Origin: Steinernema hermaphroditum
Lineage: Eukaryota; Nematoda; Chromadorea; Rhabditida; Steinernematidae
Assembly (NCBI GenBank): GCA_030435675.1
Contig: CM059623.1
Coordinates: 16,390,205 to 16,454,204, forward strand
Direction of reading: 5' to 3'
DNA: 64,000 nucleotides
In this document: piece after piece, positions 33,291 to 46,400 of the stretch
Layout of the letters: every line of letters begins with the position of its first letter
Numbering within the stretch: position 1 is the first letter of the stretch
Translations under genes and position numbers: made by a program
The notes under the pieces: generated by a model
The model's input: the letters and a program-made list of their open reading frames with translations, nothing else
The model's database searches: none
What the model was told of the DNA's origin: nothing

Positions 33291-36200
33291 AAAGATTTCG
33301 AAATGCCCCACCCAGTCAAAGAGCACAGCCGTCGGAATTCCAACGGCACCACGGGTTCTTTGGTGTCTCCCCCTTTTCCTTTGCAAATATTTCACAGATG
33401 TAATGTTTTCCCAAAAAACTCGCGCACCGTTTGCAAAACCTCATCGCGCGCTTCCAAAAACAAACAGCGCTTTGTGCTCCACCGTATCCTAAACGCTGTT
33501 TTTGCGCTCCTTCAGTGGACGTTATTCTTCAAACAGAACCCCTCAGAAGCTGTGTCGTCGGTTTACGACTGTTTGGAATGCGGAAAGTCCATTGAGTGGG
33601 CCGCCGGTCGGCTGGCGATCGCCAAAAACGATCGCCCCGCAGCGTGAGGACTTATCGCGCGGGGCGATCGCTCCTTTCAGATTTTTTACAACCTAATCTT
33701 CGCCTTCTTCACACGCGCGCCCCGCCACTTTCAATGGACTCCATTTGGACGGGGCCGCCGCACTTCGCTGATCGCCGCCGCAACGGCGCACTTCTGCCCG
33801 TCCGAAAGCCGCGAACTTCTGTGTTCAGCGGCAGCTCATTTGCATACCGAAGCGCCGCGCGTACAATACCGCTAAATGGCATTTTAATAAACGCCGGTGA
33901 TGGGGGCTCTGTGCAGTGATCCGGGCGTGTGTGAAGACGAAACCGAACACCGTTTCGACGGGGCGTCCGCCAGCTTCTCCAAAACAGAAACCCGCGCTTG
34001 GAGATGGGCTGAGTCACCTCCGAGAACGGACACGTTTCGCGCGCAACTCGCCGCTTTACGCCACCTTTCGGTGCTCTTCGGAAACGAATGCGTGCGTTGT
34101 CTCAGGAGCCGGCGCTCTCGAGAGCTTCTCGGCCACCGCGGGACGATTCATCTCTGCGTGCTGAATATTTGATATAGGGTGATTGGGCGGTAATGGCATC
34201 GATGACATAAGTGTTTATGGATTTCGTTTGTGCGTGTCCGTCCAGGTTGCTTGAGACCATACTATGTTTACAGCACTAGGCTAGCGTCTTTAGAGCAACT
34301 GGACTTCGTAAAGCTTAAGTTATTGAGTAAAGCCTAAATTAAGTTAAATGTGTCATCACTGTCACTATATAAACGAGATTCCTCCTTCTATGTTTACCTA
34401 AACATTGATAGACGCATGTTTTATAGAGATAGAAGTGCATTAGGATCTTATTGGTATGATATCATGATCTGGTCGCCAGGAAGAGCGATCACTTCCAAGT
34501 TTTTGTAACATAAGAAAACATGTCAAAACATCAGCATTAGTCTTAGACATTCGGCAACAGCACTTATGCTCAAGCTACTAATTAACTCATGGCGTGAATA
34601 TGTATCTTTAATGCGCTTAAAAGTAGCTGCGCGGATCATCCGCGTAAGTGAATATGGTCGTTAATGGAGTTGATGAACTTTGAAGTTGATAAGAACGGCC
34701 TAAGGAAAAGACGAAAAAAAGTCTATGATTTTTGACAACTAAGACGTGCTCAAGTTCGAAGGAACGATCGTATAGCGAGTGAGGGAGATAGCAAAGATGC
34801 CTCTAAAACGGTGTAATACTGGTTTCACACGTTAAGAAGATTCTAGTAGATAAGACGACTTCTGCAAGTACAAATCCTTCCTGAAGGGCCGAACTATCTC
34901 GGTTGCTTTATTTTTACGTGATTTTTTTTCGATTATTGTGGTAATTGGTGAACGTCTTCGTTTGTTTGGCTTGCAATGAACTAAGTAATACATTACTGTT
35001 CAGTAACTAAAATTTTTCTTGTAGTCGTACTACGCATTCAACACTTTGTTCCTTCACGCGCGCAACCGTACTCACTTCCAATTTCACAAATATCTGCACA
35101 CTTCCCCATAACACATGCTTATCTCGAGATCTCTTCTGCGCCTCACTTAAGTGGATTTTCACACTTACCCCTTGCTTGTTTACTCTCCCTACGGCTTTGT
35201 TCCCGCTGCCGGCTCTGAGCCCCGCATACTGTAGGGAACCCTTGCGTCGCCGATCTTTGATTTCGACTGGTCGCCGGTCGGGTTACGGTAGTTGTGTCTC
35301 GCTTCAAACCACGCGTTTAACCGAAGCGAAGATGAAAAGGTGTTTGGGAACGTGTGGAGATGCATTTGGCCGCGATGACGCACAGTTTCGATTCGCTTCG
35401 ACAGGTCGTCGTCGACGTCCAGCCGAAGGTTTCGACAACAAAAACGCTGCGTGACAACATGCTGTCAGCAGACCGCTTGAGATGCGTAAGAATGTAAAAC
35501 ATCGCGCTTGTGCCAAACGGTGTTAAGTTTCTTGCTGATTACTCACCGCTTTGTTCACTTTAAGGTTTCGAGACACGCAATTCTAATTGTACAGTTAATT
35601 GGCCCAAAATATTAAACTACAATTGAGATCTTAAACCGTGAGACAATCTTTATGACAGGGATGAACAAAAATGTCCTATTGGATGACCAAAATCCTAATG
35701 TTCACCATCCATGCATCCTTGAAGTGGCTTGGCAAAATTGACGCGCGCGATTGAAGGTACTGTAACTGAAATTTCATATTAAACGTACAGAGCAGGGGTC
35801 GTTTCCCATTGGTCTTTCTCTCTGATATTGCTGAAGATTCGAATTAGATTCTTAAGGGCTACTTCTGAATTTTGAAAAGTACATCACTTGGTGGGATTCT
35901 TAGAAATCAGCTTTTCTTCATTTGGTGCGCTTGAATGGTCAGTGAAGAGGGTTCGGCAACAACAACTGAATCAAACCATGCAATGTTTCTTAGGATGTAT
36001 ATATGTCTGCTCAGCGACGTTTTTTCTAGATGGAACTGTAATACTTCGGTAACATTTTCCGCACCAGTACCACCATCGACACTTACGGTGTCACCCAGGA
36101 TTTTTAGATTTTTAAGCCGAACAAAGCTTAAAATCTCACAGCCATTTCCCTTTTGATTAAAAGTGTTTCTGTGATGATATTAAAATTTCACATAGATTAT

Positions 36201-38370
36201 AAGTTGTTCGACGCTTTTAGTCGTGAAGGATAAATCTTCGATTAACGCTAAAATCCCTCCTTGAGTTTCTTCTTAAAGTATTTTTGGTTCTAAATCAGAA
36301 TGGTTAACTTAATACATACACACATGTATCAGGGTTTGTCACACACGGTGTCGCTTGTTGTTCAGTTGTATCAGTTGTAATCGCTGCAGATTGACAGGGT
36401 GGGGTAAGGCTTAAGTTATGGATTCCTAAAAGATCTCCTTGAAATATCTCACCTTTCTGGGAATCAGAACTGATTTCCGGAAGACATTCCATCAAACATA
36501 GACGGGCATTGAATCATAATGCGATCCTCAGGAATGAGAAATAATTTCCTTTAAAGCGGGAGTTGATCCATTTAAGATGCCAGGTGATCAAAATATCACT
36601 AACCTCAAATAGCTACAGTATATCCATATCTTTCCGTGTCTTTCCTTTATGAAGATTGTTTTTATGACCGTGTTCTTTCAGGTATGTCCTTCATCGCAAT
36701 CGCCACCCTAACATTGGAACTTTTCGATGGTAAGTCCACACTACGGCGACCCGAAGCGAAACATTCTTTTTAAAGTCGCATTTAGGGTATTATCGGTTCA
36801 AACAATCCCCAAGGCGTCAAAACGGCACCAGTTGACTGACAACTCGTTTAAAAGCCATTTCCTTCTATCCTCAACCTCTTTTTGTTTATCCCATCAAAGT
36901 GCAACAAAAACCAACTTCGATCATTTCTCCTGGCTGCAGGCACTCACAATCCCTCCTTACGAGCCTAAGCAGTAAAAGTTGAGCCTCCGGGGATGTGCAG
37001 CGCCAAAACTCGCTGAGTCCGCTTCGATATCAAAACCTCGTCACGGCCGGAAATCAGAGCCGACTTGTTCGTTTGGCCATGGCCAGGCGAGGTGCTGCGC
37101 CGAGTCGGTTCGCCTGGGGTTCCCCGGGGAGATATCAGTTTTACTTGTTCTCGCGCGCAGCGGCGCCAAAAAGCGCCGCGCGAGTCGACACTAAACCAAT
37201 TTAACCGACGGGAACGAACCCGCCCGAGACGACCCGACTCCAATTTTATCCAGCCGATCTCGGCGGCCAGAAGTCCTCTTTAGACTTCAATTCTCATCAT
37301 CTCCGCGCAATCATCTGCCTTCCCCCGAGATTTTTTAGAGTTTTGCATTGCGATTTCGGACGGCATTTGCCTGGGTTTTAAAACTTCGTTTTTTATATGT
37401 AAAGTGCAGTCATAAATCAGCTTTTTATTACAAGTTATCATTGGACGGCTATTTATTTTAGATGGTTTATTTATGGTTTCCAACATGACATATTTAATAT
37501 ATGAAGAAAAAATTATATGTTGGAAGAAATGTTTAAAAAGGTTCACTTTTAACATTTTTTGTCTTTTTGTAGGTTTTTTTGAGGAACATGAGTGTATGAG
37601 TGCTGACAAGGGCCGGAAACAGAAAAAGCACAAAGGACCCGAAGTTTGAGAGTAAATTTTGGCTGACTTTTAGTAACAAATGTGAACCGAGAAAATGCCT
37701 ACTGAGATATCGCTTTTGCTTCGTGACTGAACGGGAAGGCCCTACCCATGGAAGAACGAATGGGGATCAGTGTCTTTCAAGAAATAGAATCGTTCAAATT
37801 GACGTTGTGGGTCACATCTGAGACATCTAGGAGTCGGATCTGAAGACTCAGCTGCTGAAAGGTGTCTGCAGGATCAGGTTACCCGATGAGTTTCTATTTA
37901 ACTGAGATTGTGCGATACAGAGTACATACAGAGTGACCTTGCCTTAACACTGAACTTCATTTCAGTAATGTTTCAGAACTACCTAAACTGTCTGTTTCAG
38001 AATGAACCCGGCTTTGTGCAATTTGGTTGCGCATGCGTGGAGTTATTAAAAGATTGTTATCTTGGCACTATCTGATGTGGCCTGAGGCGCTTATGATCGC
38101 CTTTTGCGCTTGAAACATACGCAGTGCCTTAACTATTTTCAACCATTTTACAGCTGATGCCCATGGCTTTAATAGGATGGCTTCAAAATACGCGCGAAAT
38201 TACGGTAGTCTGGTGGTCCCAGGAAATTGCAAACCCAGTAATTTTACGGTGACAGCGACCTTATCCGAGTGAACGAGCTGCTCTTTTGCAGACATGAGAT
38301 GGTTACCAGATAAATCCACAGGCTTGATTTGTATACCTTCTTGTCAGGCCCCATTGCTAAGCCGGTGCAT
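33291..38370. other. Non-coding desert, part 3
   Basis: This contains one of the largest GC-rich islands (about 33290-34170) and smaller ones at about 35150-35460 and 36950-37290. TACGGTA copies are at 35284 and 38201. Overlapping open frames on both strands in the islands are explained by GC content. An AT-rich tract lies at 37380-37560. Confidence 0.5.
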
Positions 38371-41300
38371 TTGGGGCGTACGTCACCTTACAAAACCTCG
38401 CCGACTCGCAATTATGTAACCCAACGCTGAAATATTCACCCTTAGATCCGTCATGCAAATTACCGACTCGCTCGCGATTTCGTTTCTCGATACCATTTGG
38501 CCCTTCAACGGCACTCTCTCACACGCTCTTTACCGACCGGGACGAGCCCGTCGAGCATCACGCGAGCACCTGTGGTTATGCGGTGAGTGTGTGACTTCCG
38601 CATTAATTATTCATAACCGGCCCTCATTCGCATGCAAAGTGCGCTAAACGTTTGCGCACTTTGGGAGCGTACCTGGAAGCGGCTGAAGATGAGGCTTCGT
38701 GGAGGCGAACGCGGAGGATGTCGGTAGAGTGGGCCAATTTATGTATGTGCATATTTACGTGTGCAGCAAGTTGTGTAATTTTTTGGAGTTGCACGTTCCG
38801 GGTTTTAGTGCAATAAAGTTCGCGCTTCGTTGATGCACCTCTTCATGACCTTACTTGTTAGTATTTCGTTTAAGCGATGGACTCTGAAAATAAGACAAAG
38901 AACGGTAAACCTCAAATTTATTCCGTTAATCTTGTTGTACGCATATTCCATTCGCAGTCAATCAATTTCTGGCAGGAGAGAAATACGGCTCTCCTTCAAA
39001 AATATAGAAAAATTATCAGAGGGTTTCACTACAAATTGATTAACATCTTGATTTGAAATCTTTCCCGATTTTGAAAGCTGTCCATTACTTCGAAGCTAAA
39101 TTCTCTTCTCTGTCGCTATTTTAGCGCAGCAATTCTATCTTCTCCTGCAGCCAGCACATCTCCCTCCTCCCAGAAAGCTTCTTAGCGAATGAGCTCTCGG
39201 AATGAAGAGATTGTAACGTAATCTGACGGCTTATAGTAATTCTTGAACCATGTTAAAGAGAACGCCTCAACAAGTGGAGATTTCAATACTGGTGCACCAT
39301 CGCGATCATCACAGAAATTGTGAGTGCACAATATCGTTTTTCCACATTCAGTGTTTGTATGCATAGAACATAAGATGATAACAAGATTTTTATAGTATAG
39401 GATTGAGGCAACGTTCCACAACAAAGAGGCATAGGCGAGTCTAGCGTGCATCGTTGATTGGTTGTTGTTTTTTCTTTGTTTTTCTAGCGAGTCGTTTAAA
39501 GGGTAGCACATGAAAAACACAGTTAAGTAAGCCGATAACATCGCCCATGAGAGCGAAACGAGGCGGTGGTCGCTAGTGGTCTCATACCTATGTGAATAAA
39601 ATGTCGAATCAGGTTAGAGTTTTACACAATCAGCATCTAATTTATTGGACATTCGCTACATAAAAGACTTTTAGGCAGACCCAATCTTAAGGGGAAACAC
39701 CATGTTCGTACTTTTTTTATGATATCTGTTCGTCACTTACTTTCGAACCTTGGAAAGCCCCTCTCATTCGTAATACCTCAGTGAACCTGCTGGAGCCCCT
39801 ACACCACTTCAAATCGATGCGGCGAAACCTTTCTCGAACCTAATTACTCCTCTTCGCCGCTCATCGCCTTTTAGGCTTTCTTCCCCTTCCGGCCGCGGAC
39901 AGGTGCGTCTTCGTGGTTGGCGGTGGCAGGGCGAATACCTAGAATTCGTCTTGTGGGCGGCGGCCCTCGGTCGCCTAGGTCGCCCCAACTCGAGTCGATA
40001 AACGCGTCGAAATGGGCGGTCGGACTGGTGAAGTCGAAGAAGAGGGCGCTGAATTTATGCGCTCATTAATCCCGCGCTAAGTAATCTTCTTCCCCTCTTC
40101 GGCCGTATCCTCTACCTTGACGACATGGGCCCAGTGATGGCTGGTAGCCAACTCGAACCCTTTCCACTGAAACCACTAATGCATTTCCGCTCGCTCAACG
40201 GATACGGTAGGTAGTTGTCGCCAACTTCTCATACCTCCGCGCGTGTCTGCGACTAATTGGGTTGTGCGCGAGCGGCTCGTCGACGGAGCCTACGGTAGGG
40301 GGAGGTAATTAGCGCCTCGCGCTGCGGCGGCGACGCCGACCACGACGACGCATATGTCCGAAGAGTTGTTCGCGCCATTTACTGAAGACGACGACCACTT
40401 CCGCACTTAAGTGATTGCGGAGAGCGATGACAGCGGCGATTATAAATGTATTGAGTGGCCTCAGTACCAAGAGGCGCTGTCTGCGGCGTCTTCTTTGCAT
40501 CGAAATGCTAATTGGCTGATGTGCATGAGTGAGTTCAGAATATTAAGCGCTGGGTTGAGGGGATCTCTGTAATTTTGCCTGGATTTTTAATAGTACATTG
40601 GTTGTACCTAAGGATCGCTGTTAAACGCAGTGTTCAACAGTGTAAGCGTTTAAAGAAAACGTACGTTTTCATTGCAATAATCGTAATAGCTGATGGCTTA
40701 TATAAGTTTTAACATCCATTTCAAAAAATTTCCAAGAGTCGATCGTTCAGCGCCATGATCAGCGATCAAGTTTCTCAAACAAACAGCGCTCAACCCTCTA
40801 CCTAATCCTTAGCTAATAATGCTGCACAATCCTATATAGACACGTAATCCAACTACAATTGCATAATCCACAATTTCCATCATCTTTAACGCTCTAAATC
40901 CTCTCTAGTGAACGGCGATTGAAACCTTCAATGAAATTCTGGTCTCAAACATAATGATTTAGCTCATGCGGATGGAAAGTTTCAGTATATCAACCATAAT
41001 TCGAAATCGATCATATCTGCTTCAACCAATCGAACCTGGCTCATCATAAAACTAGCATAGACTAGTTCTTATGAATATTGTAAAATCTCTATCACCTGGT
41101 CACAGTTAAATCCTTGACTCTTGAGGCTATAAACACTAAGCTGTTTTCTTGAACTAATGACTTAGGTTCGCTCTATGCCTAAACAAAACCACTGGTTAGA
41201 TGAGCTACATTTTCTGCATAATTTTCTTTTTGATCGGTAAGCGTACTAAACATATTTTCTTTGGTCAAACCATTTTAGTCCTATCTTGAAAGCTGTTCAA

Positions 41301-43460
41301 TACAGTTGCGATTATTTTGCGATAGCAAATTTTGTTTCCGCCTGAAATACCGTAACCCGACACTCGTCCAGCTTCAAATCAATGCTATAAATTTGCCTAG
41401 AGGTACTCATATGCAATCGGTACGTGTTAGACTAGGTTGTCTGAGCTGCTTCTTAAGAGCACACGACCTTTACTCAGTCGGAAAAGTTCACGTAATCCGT
41501 CGAAATCGACTTACTCTCCCATCAACCCGCCGTCTAGTCTCGTGTGTCCCACAAACTCACTTTTTACCCCAGCGACCAATAAAACGATCAAATCGACACC
41601 GACTAGCCCACCACCGGAGACCCTAACCGATCCACCTAATTGGTTCTTCGCCTCCTGCGTTCGCGTCCCCGTTCTTTCCCGTCTCAGAGGGCATTTTTCT
41701 TCGCGCGCGCCCCTAACCGCCCGAGGACCAACTCGGCGGCCCAGCAACTGCGCATTAGGAAACGACGCGGTCGGAAGTGCCAAAGGTAAACCGATAATTG
41801 CGCGTATGGCACACTACTGGCCGGCCGGATAAGTACTCGTTGCGCGCAAGTTCGTTCATGCCGAAAAATCGCGCGATGAAGAAGAATGTTTGGCGCTGCT
41901 GGAGTGGAGCAGTCCAAGGAGGCGGAGAAGGGCGCGGAAACGGACCAATTTTGGGTACGAGGTGGGCGCCTTCCTCCGGGCACTGGAAGTGCGCAAGTGT
42001 TTCGGGGTAATTTTCTCCAGATCCTTTTTCGGCAGCACTCTTGCAGACCTGCTGGTTTTGCATCTCAAGAACATCAAGTTTTTCAGTTTTTCACTTCCAG
42101 TTATCCAAGGCTATCTAAGCGTTTTCTGGTTGATAACAAAAAAGGGAAAGAAGTAAAAAAATCTATAATTGTGATATTAGAATCCCATGAGCACCACTGA
42201 CATAAAAACGTTCTCAAAACTTATTCTCTTTGCATTATGTGCAAAAATGAATGGGAAAACAAATTACGTGGGGTAACCCCTTTAGACATCTTTTTGTCAT
42301 AAAATGACAGCTAGCTTCAGGCAACTGTCCATGTTGATTTATTGCATAGTGCTTGGCCGTAAATCATCGGCCACTAATATTTCGAAAAATGAAGGTACGC
42401 TAATAGGATTAGGCAAACTACATTTTTTTGCTCGATTTGGGTTGGATTATTTCAGAACCTATGGCAGTTGCTCCTGTTAAACGCTGCATAAAGCTTTTAC
42501 ATTGTTTTTTTTTGAAGAGCAAGGTTTTCTAGCTCTTGCTGCTGTGGTGTGACGTGTTGATGTTATGGTCACTCGTTAAAGGGCATTGAATAATCTCAAG
42601 GTTGTCTGGACGGGCATTACGAAGAATTAAGATTATCAATGACGGGAGTTCTGCTGCAAGTACTCTAGGTACTTTATACTGACACCTTATCTTGATTTAT
42701 TTATGCTCCGTGTAAGTCTTCGTTACGGTGTCGGCAGCACATAATTTCCAAGTCTTCTTTGTTGGTTTGTGCACGGTCTGCATGGATAAACCCTGCAAAA
42801 CAGATTGTTGATTTTATGGTAACAGTGATCTATTATTCAGGTTCATTTTGGAAATGTATTGCACGTGCATTGCTTGCATTGTTTTATGGTTACTCTTAAT
42901 CTGAAGCGTCAAATGATCTTTTGCTTTAAATATGCAAGAGAAAACTTCGGTCTGAAATGATCTGCGGTCAGGATCACGTAACCCCGGTCAGTTGCACGGC
43001 TATTTCTTGAAATCAGAACTAATTTTCTTGATGCACGCACTGCTAGCAAGGATAATCCTCTTGGGCCGCGCTTTCGAACCCTTGGGGCGCACCTTTAGGT
43101 ACCACAAGGTGCGCGGCGCGTAATTCGCCACAATGCCCTTTTCGAGCACCAATTTGTCTTAATTATTTTCGGCCACTCGCCCTTAAACCTTCCGTGGTGC
43201 TGTCAACGTCCGCGTCCCCTCGGGGCGGCCCTCCATGCGCCTAATCGCGCCAATCGGCAACTACTCAAACTACCTGCCGATGAAGCAGCTGACGGCCGAG
43301 TGAGTAAAATTCGAGGTAATTTCACTCTCGGCGCCGACGACGTCGACGACCAATTTCTTAGAGGGCGCAGGCGCCAGCCTCTCCCGCTCGTTACCTGGAA
43401 TTTGCAGCCAGCAAGGTTCGCCTCAGGGCGTTAGGTGTGCGGCTGCCGGGAGGAAGCGGA
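38371..43460. other. Non-coding desert, part 4
   Basis: GC-rich islands lie at about 38370-38740, 39750-40520, 41410-42040 and 43050-43460. TACGGTA/TACCGTA copies are at 40203, 40291 and 41348, within or beside islands. A perfect 9-bp hairpin GCGCACCTT/AAGGTGCGC with a 10-base loop lies at 43087-43114. No gene is supported. Confidence 0.5.
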
Positions 43461-46400
43461 TGATGAGTTCGGTGCGGTGTGACCGACGGGCATTTGTTCG
43501 TCGGGTTGTAATGTTGCAGTTACGCAATCTGTACTTGATACTGCTGTTCCTAAAATTATGCCTGTTGTACTATTCTTGCACTTTTGGTGAACAAAATAAA
43601 CAAATACATAAGCTTTCAAGAATAACTCGATTCTGCTTTTGATGAATAATTCGTTTGCATTACTTGCTTCCAGTGAAGCAAACGAATTTGAGTTTTTTGT
43701 AAAAGCTTTGTTCCTAACGGTAGAGTGATGGATAGACAAACGCGTTTCTACAAGAAATTTTGAAAATGAAGAAATTTGTCCAATGAGTGGTTGGAATAAA
43801 ATTTAGAATTGAAATTCCCTCTACACATGAAAACTGCCTAAGCCGAATCACTAGCGAACACGTCAAAAAGTTCAGTTACCGTTCTTGTATCATTAAATTA
43901 TAAAGTTTTCTACCATTCCATGAAGACTGAAATTTATGAAAAGGTCAAACTGAGGGTGCACATCTCATAAGGTTACCTCCGCTCCCTTTTCTTTCTGTCG
44001 TATTTCTTCATTAATAGATACTCGCGCGTTCTATTTTATATGAGCTTATTGTAATTTACCTTAACCACCCTAGTTCTATCTTTCTACCCTTTAAGATTTA
44101 CTCTGCGTAGTTGTTATTAGGGATTTACAGGATTAATCTGAAGTGACCGCCTCTCATTGAGGGTCTCTGAGAGCGCTATGTGATTCTTTAAAGATTGTTG
44201 TATGCACAGAAAAAAAATGCAATTCACAGTACAATAAATTGTTTTCACCTCAGACTGCCTTTTCAAAATGAGGAGTCCCAAAAAGCACAAAAAATAAAAA
44301 AAGAGAAAGAATGCACATATGGGAAGCGTCGATCTACTTGATATGTTTTTCCTCTGCCTTGTCTTTTTGTGATATCGCGATTTTAAAATTTTCAAATATG
44401 TTAACCTTCTGAGCACAACTTACCATCGAAATCCCGAATAATCCGGCGGACCACGCAATGTTTACCAAAATATCAAGGACACTTAACCCACACAGGCGTA
44501 GACCTGAATAACTCCGGATTTCTTAGCTCGTTAGCAACGAATGTCTTCTGTTTTTGCTTCTAGAACGATCAAGATGATTGAGAAAAAAGAGGACTAGGAA
44601 AAAGTGCTCGCGAAATTTGTGTACCAAGTCGCGTATGTGATTAGGACGAAGCCCTTAGCGTAGTACCAGTCAGCAAAAACTGCCCCATACTTAACCTTAA
44701 TCGGCTTATAAAGTCTAACTTTTCTTTCTGTTGCTTTTGCCGTCTTCCACCACTTAATATTCGTGATACATACCCCATAGACCGTTTCTCGCTACCCATC
44801 GATTACCTTTCAAATGAATGTTATTAATTCAGCGTTTTATTGCAGATTTCCATCGCCACCAACCGTTCTAGGCTATACGTACAGCAGTAAACTATCCGCG
44901 CACTTGAACGACTGGTGATGATTATCGTCGTCATTCAGCCGGGTCAGTTTAAAGTAAAGGTGCGGCGGAAAAGAAGACAGCGGCGGTGAGTGGGGCTTCT
45001 TCTTCATCATCCGGGAAGCGTCTGATTGCGTGCCCATTACGCATATACTTTCGTTGTCCGCCGCCACCTCTGCCTGCTATTGCGGCGGCGGTCGAATGGA
45101 ATATGCTCCATGCTGCAGACGTGAACGCCTCCCCATCCAACACGATTAGTTATTGAGGATGGTTGCGCAAGAGGCAAATTGGCCGATATTACCGGGAAGT
45201 GAAGAGTGAATTATGGTATTGTCAGATTGGTGTTGAGGGACTAGATTACGGTAGGAGAGCTAGGTGCTGGTTTCCATATCAACACGTAAACAAGGATAAC
45301 CGTTCCATCTACAGAAAAAGTATCAGCAACGAAATTACCTCATGAAACCTGAAAACCCCTAGGACTGTTTTATTTTGTTCCGATATAAAATGTGTTTGTG
45401 GAAATCAGTTAATCATGGTTCCGGGTTAATTTTAAGTGGACCTCTCCCACCACTATTGGCTCACCTTAAAAAAGTTCCAGTTTTGTATACGAGAGTTCTA
45501 CAAACCCCGACTGGATACCGTCTGATTATGATTTTTTTTATGTCTAAAGAAGGATTAAGTTCCATTTACATCAACATTTCTACCGTACTCAATTGTAGAA
45601 ACGTAACTTACAAATAGTAGAACCAGGTAAGCATTCTCCCATCGTCCCTCCTTTTCCCGCTCGCACCTCTCAACCCACCTCGGTCGAGATCCGCCCGAGG
45701 CGAGACGCCCAGAGAAAACATTACCTCCTCGTGCGTGATTTGGGTCAAGCGCCTCTCGTAAGTGAGTGCGAACTGAGTGTGAGGAACTAGTGCGACAAGT
45801 GCGCGAGAGGCGACAGACCCCGAGACCCCGCCCCGTTGGGTAACGACCGCGCGCCACGGCGCCATTTCACGCGTTTTGTTCGCGATAATTGGCCGTTAAT
45901 GGATTTTAAGGAAAGTGTTCATGGGCTGCTGCGGTCAAATTAGGAAGTCCTCGATTTCGACTCGGTGTTCTTCTTTTTTTCGAGAACAACTTTAGCTCAC
46001 ATTATATTTCTCACATAATAATTGGGATATTGTTTGAAGGTTCTTAAAAGTCCGTTTGGATGCAGAGCACTAAGCACTCCTCGGCAACATTTTGTGTTTT
46101 TCGCTGGCCAATCATTGCATCAGTTGGCACGGTACTTAAGTTTTTAGGTCTTTAAAATCAAGGAACTATGTACACCTTCGAAGAAGCTGACCGAACAGCT
46201 TTATCGATGTTCAGGAGGGGCTGGAATTTTAAAGTTATGGATTTTGTCTCTTTTTTTACTACTTACATAAATGATCCTTCCTTAAGGTTCCCCCCTTGCC
46301 AGGGCTAACTTCTAAAAGGCAAATTTTCCACTATAAAATCTTGGTCAAATCCATACCTGTTTAAACAGTTTAGTTTGCATAATTCAATAAGAGGACCCTC

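Noticed and set aside
33282..34172. Dense cluster of overlapping open frames
   Set aside because: Open in several frames and on both strands at once, as expected for GC-rich DNA poor in stop codons.
41306..42200. Cluster of open frames up to 131 codons on both strands
   Set aside because: Same reason as above; no conserved motif and mutually exclusive frames.
43060..43120. Minus-strand GGGTTCGAA resembling a tRNA T-loop
   Set aside because: The flanking bases do not form a T-stem and no cloverleaf can be drawn.
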